A stretch of DNA of 64,000 bases from Trichomonas vaginalis G3. Taxonomy: Eukaryota > Parabasalia > Trichomonadida > Trichomonadidae. The stretch lies in assembly GCF_026262505.1 (NCBI RefSeq), contig NC_067207.1, forward strand, positions 14,848,082-14,912,081, given 5' to 3'. Every line of letters begins with the position of its first letter. Position 1 is the stretch's first letter. Positions 24,928 through 35,680 of this stretch are shown in pieces. Both the position numbers and the translations under genes were made by a program. The notes under the pieces are model-generated. The model was not told the DNA's origin and searched no databases. It saw only the letters and a list, made by a program, of their open reading frames with translations.

Positions 24928-25185
24928 TTTATTCTATCAATACATTTTCTCTCTAAACAAAATATTATTCTTTTTTTTTTAATTCGAATTAGACTGAACT
25001 ATAACTATTTCATCTTTATACTATTAGAAGGAGTTAATTCATAACAAACATTTATTCATACATATTGACAATTCGTTTTCAGGCATAAGCAAATCCACAA
25101 TTGGTCCTGAAAAAAGACAAGTAAATCCACAGTTACCACTAAATTTGAATCCAAAAACATTCCATGAGGGAACAGCATTTCTTTA

Positions 25186-26765
25186 CTCATTCAAAAAATT
25201 CAAATTCAAATATTATCATTGTGATGTTCATGCTTCAATGCATGAAAATGATTTCAATATTCGTATAGAATCATCGCTATTCTATAATATATCGTCCAAT
25301 ACTGATGGTGGTGGTCTTTCCATCACAAAAAAATCTTTCAAAGTTTTAATTTTTTCGTCATGTTTCAATAAATGCTCCTCATCTAACTTTGGAGGTGGCG
25401 TTTTTGTTAATACAACTTATACAAAGTGCTCCCATTCGGTCTTTTTCAATAATATTGCTTTATCTTTTACAGCAATTGGTATTATATCAGATAATTCAAC
25501 CAGTAGCTTATTATCAATTTCGAAAAATTCAATAAAATCTGATTCATTGCTTAGCCATGGATGGACCTATGGATTAACTTGTCAAGAAGCTCACTCACAA
25601 TACATGAATAGTTCATACAATATCGCTAATCATATATGCTCATATTATTCATATTATAGCGGAAATACTTATTATCGATTTGTACAAGCTTATAATGATG
25701 CTTCAGTATTACATCACGTGATGATTCAAGCAGCTTACGGTGGGCGTGCTGAATATTTTTATTCTAATTTTTTGAATTGCACTTTGAAAGGTGATTATAA
25801 GCACCCAAATATTAGAGCAGCTGAAGGATCAACAATGCTTTTGGAATATTGCTATGGAAAGAATATTAAGTCCGATGCCAATTCCTTTTCAAGTGATGTC
25901 ACAGTTCGAAACTCATGTTTTGATAGCTATACAGGCAATGCAAACATTGATTCGACATCTTATTGCACCATGTACAATAACTTCACGTTTGTTCCATTCG
26001 AGATTTCTGCAGACGAATGTTACAAATTATTTTCAAATGAAATTAAATATATATCCGATTATAAAACATTGATGCAATCTGCCATTATATATGCTACACC
26101 AAATTAACATTGCTTTTCAAATTTCTTATATTTAAACTTTTTCAAACATAATTTCTATTTTTATTGTTATTTCGATTCTTTTTATATTTATTTGATGAAA
26201 ATATGCAAAGTTGTGAGATGTGGGATAAATTATTCTTTATGATTAATTTGAGATTTGAATTTGAGTATGTATTTTGAGTAATGACTCTTCTCCATTAGCC
26301 CATAATGGCCTTTTTGATTTTAAAATATAACATACATACATACTCAAAAACCGAAGAATTTTCATCATTTTTATTTATATTTTTTATGTTTGATGTCACT
26401 TTCATCAGACTTGGACTGTGTGCTGCTTTTTTATATATATATATAGTGTTTAAGTGGGGAACTTTGATATTTTTTTCCACACCATAGTAGTTTCACTTTT
26501 TGCATATGAACTCTATATTGATTCTGGCTAGAAACTAGAGAAATTAAAATTTTTCAATTTTTGGCCCATTAAAAGTACCTTTTTGAAAACAAAAAAATAT
26601 TTTTATTAATTGCGTGTGATCTTCGACATATATTCATAAAATCAAGTGATTTGGAGTGATTGGCAAAAAAATCTTGTTTGATTTTAAAAAGTATGATGAA
26701 AATTTGAAAACAAATGGTTTAACTCTCTGGATAAGGCCAATTGACTATTTATTAATATTATTTTT
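25186..26765. repeat. Tandem duplication, unit 1 (gene plus 3' flank)
   Basis: This unit is homologous to 26893-29490 through the beta-helix gene and several hundred bases behind it (landmarks: GATTCTTTTTATAT then ATTTGATGAAAATATGCAA, later CATACTCAAA.ACYGAAGAAT and CCAATTGAC). It lacks the transposon found in unit 2 and so is the empty-site allele. Confidence 0.8.
25238..26107 (+). CDS. Beta-helix-like surface-type protein, tandem copy 1
   Basis: 289 residues from the first in-frame ATG (MHENDFNIR). The frame stays open upstream to 25028 (with GPEKRQVNPQLPLNLNPKTF) but contains no ATG, so the gene may begin further up or be 5'-truncated. Repeated SSLFYNISS, DGGGLSI, FGGGVFVN, CSHSVFFNN blocks resemble parallel beta-helix proteins such as polymorphic outer-membrane-protein-like families expanded in trichomonads. 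There is no C-terminal membrane segment. The 3' part contains a 179-bp tract (25814-25992) identical to copy 2. It is 60% or more similar to copy 2 throughout and related in style to the gene at 52382-53395. Function is unknown; surface exposure is inferred from the family. Confidence 0.7.
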   Translation: MHENDFNIRIESSLFYNISSNTDGGGLSITKKSFKVLIFSSCFNKCSSSNFGGGVFVNTTYTKCSHSVFFNNIALSFTAIGIISDNSTSSLLSISKNSIKSDSLLSHGWTYGLTCQEAHSQYMNSSYNIANHICSYYSYYSGNTYYRFVQAYNDASVLHHVMIQAAYGGRAEYFYSNFLNCTLKGDYKHPNIRAAEGSTMLLEYCYGKNIKSDANSFSSDVTVRNSCFDSYTGNANIDSTSYCTMYNNFTFVPFEISADECYKLFSNEIKYISDYKTLMQSAIIYATPN

Positions 26766-26892
26766 AAAATTTATGTAAAAATGAATCTGCCACAATCACA
26801 TTCAAATTCGGAAAATCTCACATTGAATTCTATTTTACAATTGCTATTAGTATTTTCATCATAAATAAAATAAACTATTCAAAATAATTTTA
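26108..26892. other. Flank between the two beta-helix copies
   Basis: Non-coding; short overlapping open frames at 26.3-26.5 kb on both strands are shadows of low-complexity DNA. It contains the paralogous empty site of the transposon, GAGTATGTATTTTGAG near 26265. Confidence 0.6.
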
Positions 26893-26943
26893 CCAATTCA
26901 AAAAAATCCACTATTCAAAATGCATTGTGATATTCATGCATGA

Positions 26944-27813
26944 ATGCATGAAAATGATATCAATGTTCGAATAGTATCATCGCTATTCTATAATATATCA
27001 TCTAATACTGATGGTGGTGGTCTTTGTATCTCGAAAAAATCTTGCAATGTTTTAATTTTTTCTTCATGTTTTAATAAATGCTACTCGACCCACTTTGGAG
27101 GTGGTGCATATATTAATACGACATATGCGAAATGTTCACATTCGATCTTTTTCAATAATATTGCTTTCTCTTTAACAGCAATTGGTATTGTATCAGACAA
27201 TTTAACCAGTAACTTATTATCGATTTCTAAAAATTCAATAAAACCTGATTCATTGTATATCCATGGATCTACATATTCATTGACATGCCAAGAAGCTCAC
27301 TCACAAAACATGAATAGTTCATACAATATCGCTAATCATATATGCTCATATTTATCGTTTTATGGCGGAATTAATTATTTTCGATTTGTACAAGCTTATA
27401 ATGATGCTTCAGTGATACACCATGTGATGATTGAAATAGCTTACAGTGGACACTCGGAATATTTTTATTCTAATTTTTTGAATTGTACTTTAAAAGGTGA
27501 TATCAGGCATGAAGATATCAGAGCAGCTGAAGGATCAACAATGCTTTTGGAATATTGCTATGGAAAGAATATTAAGTCCGATGCCAATTCCTTTTCAAGT
27601 GATGTCACAGTTCGAAACTCATGTTTTGATAGCTATACAGGCAATGCAAACATTGATTCGACATCTTATTGCACCATGTACAATAACTTCACGTTTGTCA
27701 CATTTGAAATCTCAACCAATGATTGTATGAAATTCTATTCGAATGAAATCAAATATATCTCGGATTATAAAACATTAATGCAGACTGCTATTATGTATGC
27801 AACACCAAATTAA
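26944..27813 (+). CDS. Beta-helix-like protein, tandem copy 2
   Basis: 289 residues starting MHENDINVR, colinear with copy 1. Upstream of this ATG the homologous codons contain a stop (a TCA of copy 1 reads TGA), so if copy 1 starts further upstream this copy is 5'-truncated. It shares the GGG and FNN blocks (DGGGLCIS, FGGGAYINTTY, SHSIFFNN). Bases 27520-27698 are identical to copy 1 whereas the flanks differ at many sites. A transposon is inserted about 150 bp behind its stop codon. Confidence 0.65.
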   Translation: MHENDINVRIVSSLFYNISSNTDGGGLCISKKSCNVLIFSSCFNKCYSTHFGGGAYINTTYAKCSHSIFFNNIAFSLTAIGIVSDNLTSNLLSISKNSIKPDSLYIHGSTYSLTCQEAHSQNMNSSYNIANHICSYLSFYGGINYFRFVQAYNDASVIHHVMIEIAYSGHSEYFYSNFLNCTLKGDIRHEDIRAAEGSTMLLEYCYGKNIKSDANSFSSDVTVRNSCFDSYTGNANIDSTSYCTMYNNFTFVTFEISTNDCMKFYSNEIKYISDYKTLMQTAIMYATPN

Positions 27814-27966
27814 CGTCATGTTTAAAATTTTGTATGAATTAAATTATCAAAACATGTTTTAGTAATTATTTTGATTCTTTTTATATTCTATTTGATGAAA
27901 ATATGCAATATTTTGAAATATGTTTTAAATTGCTCATAAAAGAAAAATGTGATTTGAATTCGAGTA

Positions 27967-29237
27967 CCCAGATTTTCCTTACTTTTACCACTCCCCATGT
28001 AATTTCTGGGGAAAACGATAATTCATTTTTTTTATGGATGAATAGATGGTTTTCCTAGAAAGGACCTCATATCTCTGGCTAAAAAGAGTGTCAGATCCTA
28101 AATAGGTTATTGATCTAGTGTACAAATCCAATAAAAAGCCTATTTTTTTGGCTTTTTTGGTGCTCATTTTTTCGAAGATCTACATGAATATGGGGAAACC
28201 ATCGGATTTTTTTGGTTAACCCACATCTTCATGTAGTCTGGACTATCTTTCCTCGAAGGACCTCTTTACGGGTGTAAAAACTCATAAAGTTCTCAAAAGA
28301 TTCATTCTCGATCTCCATGCTGAAAGAATTTACAATAAAAAAGAGATCTACGCATCAAACTACAGCCATAAATGAACTGAACCCCTAAAGCTCAGCTCTT
28401 AGTTTATCAAAAACGTCGAAATCCTTCTCATTGCAATCAAATTTTCTCAATAACTCATAAGAAAAATCGAATTTTGATTAAGCCGATGTTATAGGTATCA
28501 CAAATACTACAAACTTGAGCAATATCGAAATTGCCAGCAAAAGTTTGAAATTGCATTGCTCATATTTGTTTTGTAAACTAAAAATCTGCTTATATTATTC
28601 ATTAATTTTTTATATATTATTCATATACTTTAATAAAAACAATACTATTTCACCTTAAAAATGAATTTCATAAGTCAATATTATTTTTTTGAAAATGTAT
28701 CAATTTTCGATTAAAACAACATGAGAATAAAATTTACGCAAAATTATTTTAAAAAAATGGTTTTAAAAATTTCCAATTGATTAAGAATAAGATTGCAAGA
28801 AGTTTGGAAGTTTAATTTTAAGAAAAAAAATTCGGATATTATTCATGGATCTAAGTAATCTGATATTTGAGTATCGGCACTATGCATAAAACATATATTT
28901 ATAGTTTTTTTGGATTTTTATGATTTTAAATATATTCAAATTTGGCAATCCAATAGATTTTTAAAAAATAGGTAAATAAAAATAGATTCCATATGCAGCA
29001 GATTTAGAACATGAAACAAATCTTATAGTGACCCAAAAAAAATTCATGATCCAAAAAAGAAAAAAATTAGCTAAATGGGAATCAAACCTTGGCATAATGA
29101 ATCACTATGTAGGATGTTTCCACTACACTACACCGGCAGTTCGGAAAATACCCTTGGTGGTTCTATTTAATAGCTACTCCCAACGATAGGCGGTGTCCCC
29201 AGCTTTTGAGGGGTGGTAAAAGTAAGGAAAATCTGGG
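27967..29237. mobile_element. TA-flanked DNA transposon, 1,271 bp, Tc1/mariner-type target
   Basis: A perfect 25-bp terminal inverted repeat begins CCCAGATTTTCCTTACTTTT (27967-27991 and 29213-29237). TA flanks both ends (27965-27966, 29238-29239). The other tandem unit has a single TA at the same place with flanking homology on both sides, so TA is the duplicated target and the ends are exact. Length and target fit Tc1/mariner, but no transposase motif is readable, so the copy is decayed or non-autonomous. It carries a tRNA-like unit near the right end and an imperfect hairpin at 28180-28235 (CTACATGAA and TTCATGTAG). Confidence 0.85.
29066..29137 (-). pseudogene. tRNA-like sequence with Pol III boxes
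   Basis: On the minus strand it starts GCCGGTGTAGTGTAGTGG. TAGTGTAGTGG (29120-29130) fits the A box, and GGTTTGATTCC (29078-29088) fits the B box with one change. They lie 31 bases apart, as in tRNAs. A five-pair anticodon-type stem (CATAG/TTATG) closes a seven-base loop TGATTCA. T7 follows at 29060-29066, a Pol III stop. The acceptor and T stems pair poorly and U33 is missing, so a working tRNA is unlikely; a decayed tRNA or tRNA-derived SINE head is more likely. Confidence 0.6.
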
Positions 29238-30070
29238 TAATAAATTTTGAGAACCGAATCCTCATCATTAGTCCATTACGTTTTTTTGATTTTAAACTAT
29301 AACACGCATACTCAAATACTGAAGAATCTTAAATAATATTCTCATCATTTTAAACTGTATGTTGAAAATTTTAAAATGAATGATTTAACTGTATGACTGA
29401 GGCATTATTTCACGAAATAAAGTATTTTGAATAAATTTAATGCTTCGAAATAGTCGACAAACAATCCAATTGACAATCTATTTATTAGATGTAAAATTTG
29501 AGGGTTTTCTTTTTCAATATACACTATCCAATAGATAAGAACTACTTTATTTACTGCAATTACCTATAACCTGATAATTCAGTAAAACATTATGTCAATT
29601 TATTATAATAATCATGAATTCCATAGTGTGTCACATCCCATAGATGCTCCATTATAATTTCTATTCATTTATCTCGATTTAAAAGAGTTTCATCTTCAAA
29701 TGTCTTTAAATTTAGTGACTGATTATAAGGTAAAGATTTAAGGAAAGGCATTTATTGCTCCTAGGGCATAGTTGGCTTGCTATACGATAACATCTCAAAT
29801 TTTATGATAGATTTGTTAGCAAATTTTTAATTTAATTTTTTGAATTTTACAATCTGACAGTTAAAATGCAATCTCACCAAATTAAGGTAATATTGGTTTA
29901 ATTTGTCTCAAAAATTGAAAAAACTTCGCTGAAAACTTTCAGAGGCAAATTCAATTTTTTTACTGGAAAATCTAAATCAATTACAGATGTCGAATAAATA
30001 ATCACCAAGATTATTTTCAAATCAAACGGTTATTTGTGAAACTATTAATCTCAATAAAAACAAAATAGTC
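29238..30070. other. Flank of unit 2 and intergenic stretch
   Basis: To about 29490 it is homologous to the flank of the first beta-helix copy; beyond that it is AT-rich with nothing recognised. Confidence 0.5.
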
Positions 30071-31872
30071 ATGCGGTCAGCTCGGAGTCGATCGATCAGC
30101 TCCATAAAGGATCATGCTACATCAAGCGAAAAGATGTCAAGCGATGACGTGAACGATGAGATTCATCACTCAAGAACAAATAAGAATGGCTCAGCTCATA
30201 TCTCCAACTCTGCTTCTAACTCAGCCTTGAAAACATTTAACCAAAATAAAAATGATGATCATTATCTCGAAGCAAGCTCCAAGCGTTTCGAACGCTTCGA
30301 AAAAGACGATTTTAATCAACTTTTCCAGGAAAAGATGTCTCAGAAGCGTTCATCTTCTTCAGATCCCAATAATGCAAATGATGAAGTAGAAAATATATTT
30401 GAATCATTGATTATTGCCATGTCTGAGACAAGCTCACAAAATTCGTTCACTTGTGCTCTTGCAGGTGTAGAACCGATGCCTAAAACTGAATCGAGGGCAT
30501 ATCAACATTTCACCTATGAAAGGGAAGTCATTAATTCTGAAAAAGATCTTGATGATTTTCAATATTACTTCATGGGTGTTGAGAAACCAAAGAAGCGTCG
30601 TGGAATGGACTCTTCTCGCATAGCTCCATTCAACGAGAAGTTCCGTGAATGGGAATTAGCTGGCAAATCATATCGTATTATTCCAATTCCTCCTCGTCTT
30701 AAGACATACTCGACCTCGATGGATTTTTTTCGAATACGGAATACAAGGCGTTCATGAGTGGATCCGAATACCTTGTACCGGAGTTCGACACGGAAATGTG
30801 TTATATGGATTCACAATTAGAGCAAACTCGGCAATTAGATGAATTAACTATTGACTATCTCAAATACAGGAACTCACTTATTCGCAGAACAAAGATTGGC
30901 CCAGGAAATCAGCTTTCTTCCAGTATTGATTCACTAGTTCGTAAAAAGGAGAAATGCGATCACATGATTAGAGTTATTAACGATGACCACATATCAGAAT
31001 ATCGTCCGTTCGTATTCATGCGACCAAATACAATTTATACGATTCCTTTCCCGACGATTTCACGCGAAACGCTAGCCAAGCTTTCGTTTTTACTTGTCGT
31101 TATCGATGCAAACATACTCAAATCCCCAGAATACGCTCTTTCCCACTGCATAGCGAAAACGATCAAAATTCTCCTTACAATCGAAAAAGAGAAGCCCAAC
31201 TTACCATTCCATCTCATCGTACCTACGTCAGCGGTCATTTTCATGCACCTATTCATGTCAATGATCTCAAGACTTGAAGAATATACAAATGATCCTCAGT
31301 TCTTTACATTGTTTGCAGCTTACGACGTCTTAGGATTACAGTTCAACGTACCTCTAATGGAACGCGACCTCAAGCGCCTCAATAAGAACATAAAAGACGG
31401 TGGATGTCTCGCGAAACTTTATTTCGAACTCAAAAACTCGGCTACGAATTTAATTGTTCAGAAGGTTTTAGAGGAATTTGAGACAGGCTTGCTTTATTTG
31501 ACAGGTAAGAAGGATGCAGATCATTATCACGCACACGAACGAATATACTTCAACGGAAGAAAACTTTCTGCAATGACATTTAAATTTGATGAAAATATTA
31601 TTTCATGTAAAGTTGAAGAACCGACAGAAATGATGGCAAAGTTCTGCAGGATACCTATCATGCCTCCTTACGATGCATCAAATGCTATGTCGGCCTTTGG
31701 ACATCAAAATTTCAAAATGTCAGACTCAGATCAGGTTGGATACTTCCAGGACACGTATCAGAGGGAAGGATTATCGTTCACTCCAAAGGTTTCGGCTCAT
31801 TCCACAAGCAAGAAAGCGAATTCTCTCCAATTCAAGCCTGAATCATATGATTTCTTCTTCAACCTCGCTTGA
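30071..31872 (+). CDS. Unknown protein, one gene split by a frameshift
   Basis: I do not recognise this gene. A first frame of 228 residues starts MRSARSRSISSIKD, is Ser/Asn/Asp-rich and probably disordered, then becomes structured (QYYFMGVEKPKKRRG, RIIPIPPRL). It ends at 30757; a second frame of 372 residues starts at 30754. The ATGA overlap looks like coupling but is probably a one-base loss in a run of seven T at 30724-30730, because the second frame reads on naturally upstream (SNTEYKAFMSGSEYL). The second part is globular, with LLVVIDANILKSP faintly like a PIN-domain start and FNVPLMERDLKRLNK. That likeness is weak. There is no signal or membrane segment. Confidence 0.7.
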
Positions 31873-32400
31873 AATGATGACTGCTTTATAGGCCATATCG
31901 ACTCTTGATAGTAAGTTTTTTGTTATTTGAGAAAATCAATTTTATATTTTAATATTAGTTGTAATATTTTACTAGTAATCTAATAAATGTTTTTAATACT
32001 AGTTTGTTTCTAATAATTAATATCTTTTTTTACATTACTGCTTCTGAAATAAATTTTATTGAAATAATTTTTTGAGTTTTGGTAATGTAGAGCATTAGAC
32101 AACTTTTTCATGTGCAGGAAAATCAGTTCGTAATACTAATGGCTTGTTTAAAATGCTATATTTTGGAATATAAAATTCGTTGTACATTTGATCTTTTCAT
32201 ATAGACAGAATCTTTGACCTTCACATTGCGCTTATTATCTCAGTAGAATATGTAAATATTGTGTCAAAGCTTTCAATGAAAATAATTATTAAAGGGATAT
32301 GTAGGAATTTTATGAATGAAATCAACTTTGCTTGTTATTAATCTTTTAAGTCTAGAGTCCAAGAACATTTAACATTATCCTTTCAGTAAAAAAAAAATAA
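31873..32400. other. Intergenic stretch before ORC5
   Basis: AT-rich, no gene seen. TTTCAG at 32381-32386 lies about 16 bases before the ORC5 start codon. Confidence 0.5.
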
Positions 32401-33507
32401 ATGGCGCGAATTCCACTTTGTCGTTCTAATGAGTATACAGAAATTGTAGCATCAATATTAACTGGTATTCGCATTATTGTAATTTCTGGACCAGCCTCAT
32501 CCGGAAAAACTACTACAATTCAGGCAATTGTCAAAAATAAAGATTTAGATATGAGAAAAATCCATATGTTTTGCGAAACAGATATGGACAATGGCGGATT
32601 TTATTATAAACTTTCACAAGCTATTGCTCCCGATGATAAGAAAGCAAGATCTTTCCAACAATTTGTTGATTATTATGATTCACCAACACCAACTGCAATA
32701 TTCATCGATTCATTTGATTTGCTTGGTGATCTTGCTAAGCAATTATTTACAACATTCAAATCCGCTGTAGAATCAAACATTATGTCGAAATATTATTTCA
32801 TTTTTATTTCAAGAACTTCTCCAGTTAACTTTATTACAGATCCACTTACAGTTTTTAATATTGATTTTGCTCCATACACAGATAATGAAATTTTCCAGGT
32901 AGTTCGCAGCTGCGGCAAGCACGAAGATAATGATCAGTTTGATCACTATCTAGAACAAGTTGTGAATGTTTCTCGCCCTCTAACTCATGATATTCGCGAT
33001 ATTATTTATATAACGTACAAGTTACAGAAATCAGAGATCAAACCAGACGATAAATTATTCCCCAAGCTAGTACTTCACGAATTACGAGCTATCCGCGAAA
33101 CAGTTCAATCCAGAATTGTTGATTTACCAAAGATCGCCAATTTACTCTTAATTGCATCATATATTGCTTCCCATACATCATCATTAGCAGATCTTGCTCA
33201 TCTTTCTCGCTCTGCAAAGAGACAAAGGAAACATCCGAATTTTCTTCAGGAACACGAATACGTTAGCATTAACAGAATCTTTGCCATTGCAAAGGCTCTT
33301 AATTTCCATTATTGCGATGACTTCGATTTCGACTATTCCGCTTATACTCAAATTCAGAATCTTTATTCTTTGAATTTGATTGAAATCAGAGGTGATATCA
33401 GACTTGATCCGAAAATAAAATGCTTGGCAACAGAAGATGAGGTCAAATCTGCTGGCCTTAACGTTGAAATTGATGTTAATTATTATGTCTCAGAAGATAT
33501 GAACTAA
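32401..33507 (+). CDS. ORC5: Origin recognition complex subunit 5-like AAA+ protein
   Basis: A 368-residue AAA+ protein. Walker A is GPASSGKTT (residues 30-38) and a Walker B-like strand is AIFIDSFDLL (99-108), in which the usual second acidic residue is replaced, as is common in ORC5. The C-terminal third matches the ORC5 winged-helix region: LPKIANLLLIASYIASH parallels the LPYYSKFLLIAAYLASYN block of animal ORC5, followed by the basic patch SAKRQRKHPNFLQEHE, the INRIFAIAKALNF helix and the TQIQNLYSLNLIEIRG strand. It would act in the nucleus as part of the complex that marks replication origins and loads MCM. Few ORC subunits are obvious in trichomonads, so the assignment to ORC5 rather than another ORC/CDC6 member rests on this C-terminal likeness. 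Confidence 0.8.
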   Translation: MARIPLCRSNEYTEIVASILTGIRIIVISGPASSGKTTTIQAIVKNKDLDMRKIHMFCETDMDNGGFYYKLSQAIAPDDKKARSFQQFVDYYDSPTPTAIFIDSFDLLGDLAKQLFTTFKSAVESNIMSKYYFIFISRTSPVNFITDPLTVFNIDFAPYTDNEIFQVVRSCGKHEDNDQFDHYLEQVVNVSRPLTHDIRDIIYITYKLQKSEIKPDDKLFPKLVLHELRAIRETVQSRIVDLPKIANLLLIASYIASHTSSLADLAHLSRSAKRQRKHPNFLQEHEYVSINRIFAIAKALNFHYCDDFDFDYSAYTQIQNLYSLNLIEIRGDIRLDPKIKCLATEDEVKSAGLNVEIDVNYYVSEDMN

Positions 33508-33729
33508 GTCATATGAATTTATTTTGTCTAAAAACGAATTATTATTTTATTACTACTTTTTTTTTCCTATTTTAAAATAAAAAATTATTCGAAATGACGA
33601 TTACTATCATATCTACTAAAAATAAAGGTTGCTTGATATTATGGTGGCATTGATGAATTATTTCGCATATATTTTATAAAAAATTTCGATAATAAAAACT
33701 AATATACAACTTTATTCAATATAAAAAAA

Positions 33730-34926
33730 CTAAAGAGAATCTTTATATTCTAAAACTATACTGACTTCTTGTGGTGAAATTTCGAAATATGATTCTAACC
33801 GACCAGGATAAGGTCGATTCATATTCAGTCTTTTGTAAACATTCATGACTTCAATTATTTCTTGATCTGCATTTACAGAAATTATTTTGAGCGCCGTTAA
33901 AATGTTTTTATCAAGCCAGCTTGAGTCAAATCTGTTTGCTTTGACATTAGCAACTGCCTCTTTAACGTCATTACATTGAATATAAGCGACTTGAGCTAAT
34001 AAATAATTATTTTCATACTGAGCTAATAAATCTGAAACAGCACGAAAATTAGGTTCAAATTTGCCAAGTGGCGAATCAAGATCGACTGAAGATGGAGAAA
34101 CGGGAATGGATTTTGCTGGTGGAGGAGAACTTATGACAACAGGCTGAGGGATAACTGTTGCTTGAGGTATTTCCTGAATATTTGACTGTTTTTCTGGAGC
34201 TTTCGAAGAATTAAATTCTTTTGATATGAAAAATATTTCCATCTCTGCTCGAATTCGGTATGCTTTTTGATCAACAATCTCAACTACAGTCGTAAGAGTC
34301 TTCAAAAATATCTTCCCAGGCTGATTCTGAAAGTTATTTTTAATTAATTCAATTAATTGATTTTTCTGTATAATAGGACTCATTGATATCCTTTTGACTA
34401 TTTTAACATTGTTAAAAGTTGAAATTAAAATTTCAACATTATTTTGTTTTTTTATTTCTTTTACAATGGATGAATTGATATCCGACTTGGTTTCGAATAA
34501 TTTGTAGTCAAATTCTGTTTTTGCAAATGTTGAAAAATTTTTTTTTTCAACGTAATAACAATTTGAAAATATGTCCTCTAATTTAATTTTTGAGAATGGT
34601 TTCTTGATGTTACCAAGTCTAAAAACTATTTCATAGTCTTCTGACCCTTTTTCATAAATATTTTTAAATTGATCAATAATAACCTCTGGGGTAATGTTAT
34701 CAGGATAATCTATATCTCCTTTTATAAATCTAATTGTTTTCTGCGGAAAGCTTGCTAAGTTGATTTTATCTTGATCGTATTTTGATGGATTATTGGCAAT
34801 ATATATGTTTTGAATAGGGGATAAGTTAAAACTTTTGATTACAATTCGTTTAAGATCGCCAAATAATACATTTTCCTGTTCAATATACAACTTTTGAGCC
34901 AAATCTTCATAGCGTAAATTATACAT
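33730..34926 (-). CDS. Unknown protein with Pro-rich linker and UBA-like end
   Basis: 398 residues, not recognised. The first 75 residues (MYNLRYEDLAQKLYIEQ, LKRIVIKSFNLSPIQNIYIA, FPQKTIRFIKGD) could be a ubiquitin-like fold. A Pro/Ser-rich linker (about 245-285) leads to a helical segment around 295-340, LLAQYENNYLLAQVAYIQCNDVKEAVANVKANRF, whose three-helix pattern resembles ubiquitin-associated domains. A protein with a ubiquitin-like head and a UBA tail would suggest a proteasome-shuttle or adaptor role, but this is speculative. There is no membrane segment. It faces away from the relic at 35044. Confidence 0.6.
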   Translation of the reverse strand: MYNLRYEDLAQKLYIEQENVLFGDLKRIVIKSFNLSPIQNIYIANNPSKYDQDKINLASFPQKTIRFIKGDIDYPDNITPEVIIDQFKNIYEKGSEDYEIVFRLGNIKKPFSKIKLEDIFSNCYYVEKKNFSTFAKTEFDYKLFETKSDINSSIVKEIKKQNNVEILISTFNNVKIVKRISMSPIIQKNQLIELIKNNFQNQPGKIFLKTLTTVVEIVDQKAYRIRAEMEIFFISKEFNSSKAPEKQSNIQEIPQATVIPQPVVISSPPPAKSIPVSPSSVDLDSPLGKFEPNFRAVSDLLAQYENNYLLAQVAYIQCNDVKEAVANVKANRFDSSWLDKNILTALKIISVNADQEIIEVMNVYKRLNMNRPYPGRLESYFEISPQEVSIVLEYKDSL

Positions 34927-35043
34927 TATTTTTTAAAAGAAACAAATTCTATAGTGGAAAAAAAATTTCAATAGTATTCAAAACCATTTTTTTGAATTAT
35001 GATATAGAGATAAAGTATAATAAAAAAACAACAATTTTGAAAA

Positions 35044-35311
35044 ATGAAACGAGGCATCACAAAAATTGAGTATGTTCTGTGTAATTTTGACAACTTTTTA
35101 GATTTTAATAATAATGATCCAATTATTCTAACACAAATTACAACAGTTTTGAACGGTTAACCGTTGAGGATGATCTTTTAAAATTTTCAGTTGATGGACA
35201 AATTCATGATAGTTTCAAGCTTCAGCACGCTTATATATCACTCACACATGAAGTGCTACATATAGAATGCCAAATAATAATGATATTTAAATTTATTTCA
35301 AAAAAATTCTA
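35044..35311 (+). pseudogene. Short coding relic
   Basis: Frame one reads from ATG at 35044 (MKRGITKIEYVLCNFDN, FLDFNNNDPIILTQITTVL) to a stop at 35160. Another frame continues coding-like sequence (LTVEDDLLKFSVDGQIHDSF, KLQHAYISLTHEVLH) to 35311. It looks like a small gene or gene start with one frameshift. No family is recognised. Confidence 0.35.
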
Positions 35312-35680
35312 AATTATCGAAGTTCAAGTGTTAAATCAAATTGTTATCTGCATAAAAACGTTGATATACTCCATCGGTGATAATTTTATTAAAATAAATC
35401 AATACACTGAATATATTTACAAAAAAAATATCATTTCAAAATCCCAAAAAATATCATTTTAAAAAATTCAAGAATAAAATTATATATGCAATGTGAAACA
35501 AATTAGATCCATTAAAGCCAGCGTTTTCCCTTTCGATCTAAATTTTTAATTTTAATTTAAATATTCTGCATTATTTCAAATAGTTTGATCCGTACCTACT
35601 ACCTGTTTTTGAAACTAGCCGAAAAACAGTCGTTTTGCTATTTGACGATTTTACAACTTTTTATTTTCGATATATTGTTG
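35312..35680. other. Intergenic stretch before the nested repeats
   Basis: AT-rich, no gene or repeat seen. Confidence 0.5.

Larger units (their letters stand above)
26893..29490. repeat. Tandem duplication, unit 2 (carries a transposon)
   Basis: Homologous to 25186-26765, with homology broken only by the 1,271-bp TA-flanked element at 27967-29237 and resuming on its far side. Confidence 0.8.

Noticed and set aside
29066-29137. Functional tRNA gene
   Set aside because: Acceptor and T stems pair poorly and U33 is absent; kept as a tRNA-like relic only.
30754-30757. ATGA stop/start overlap suggesting an operon
   Set aside because: The second frame continues naturally upstream of its ATG, and a T run lies between, so a frameshift within one gene is more likely.
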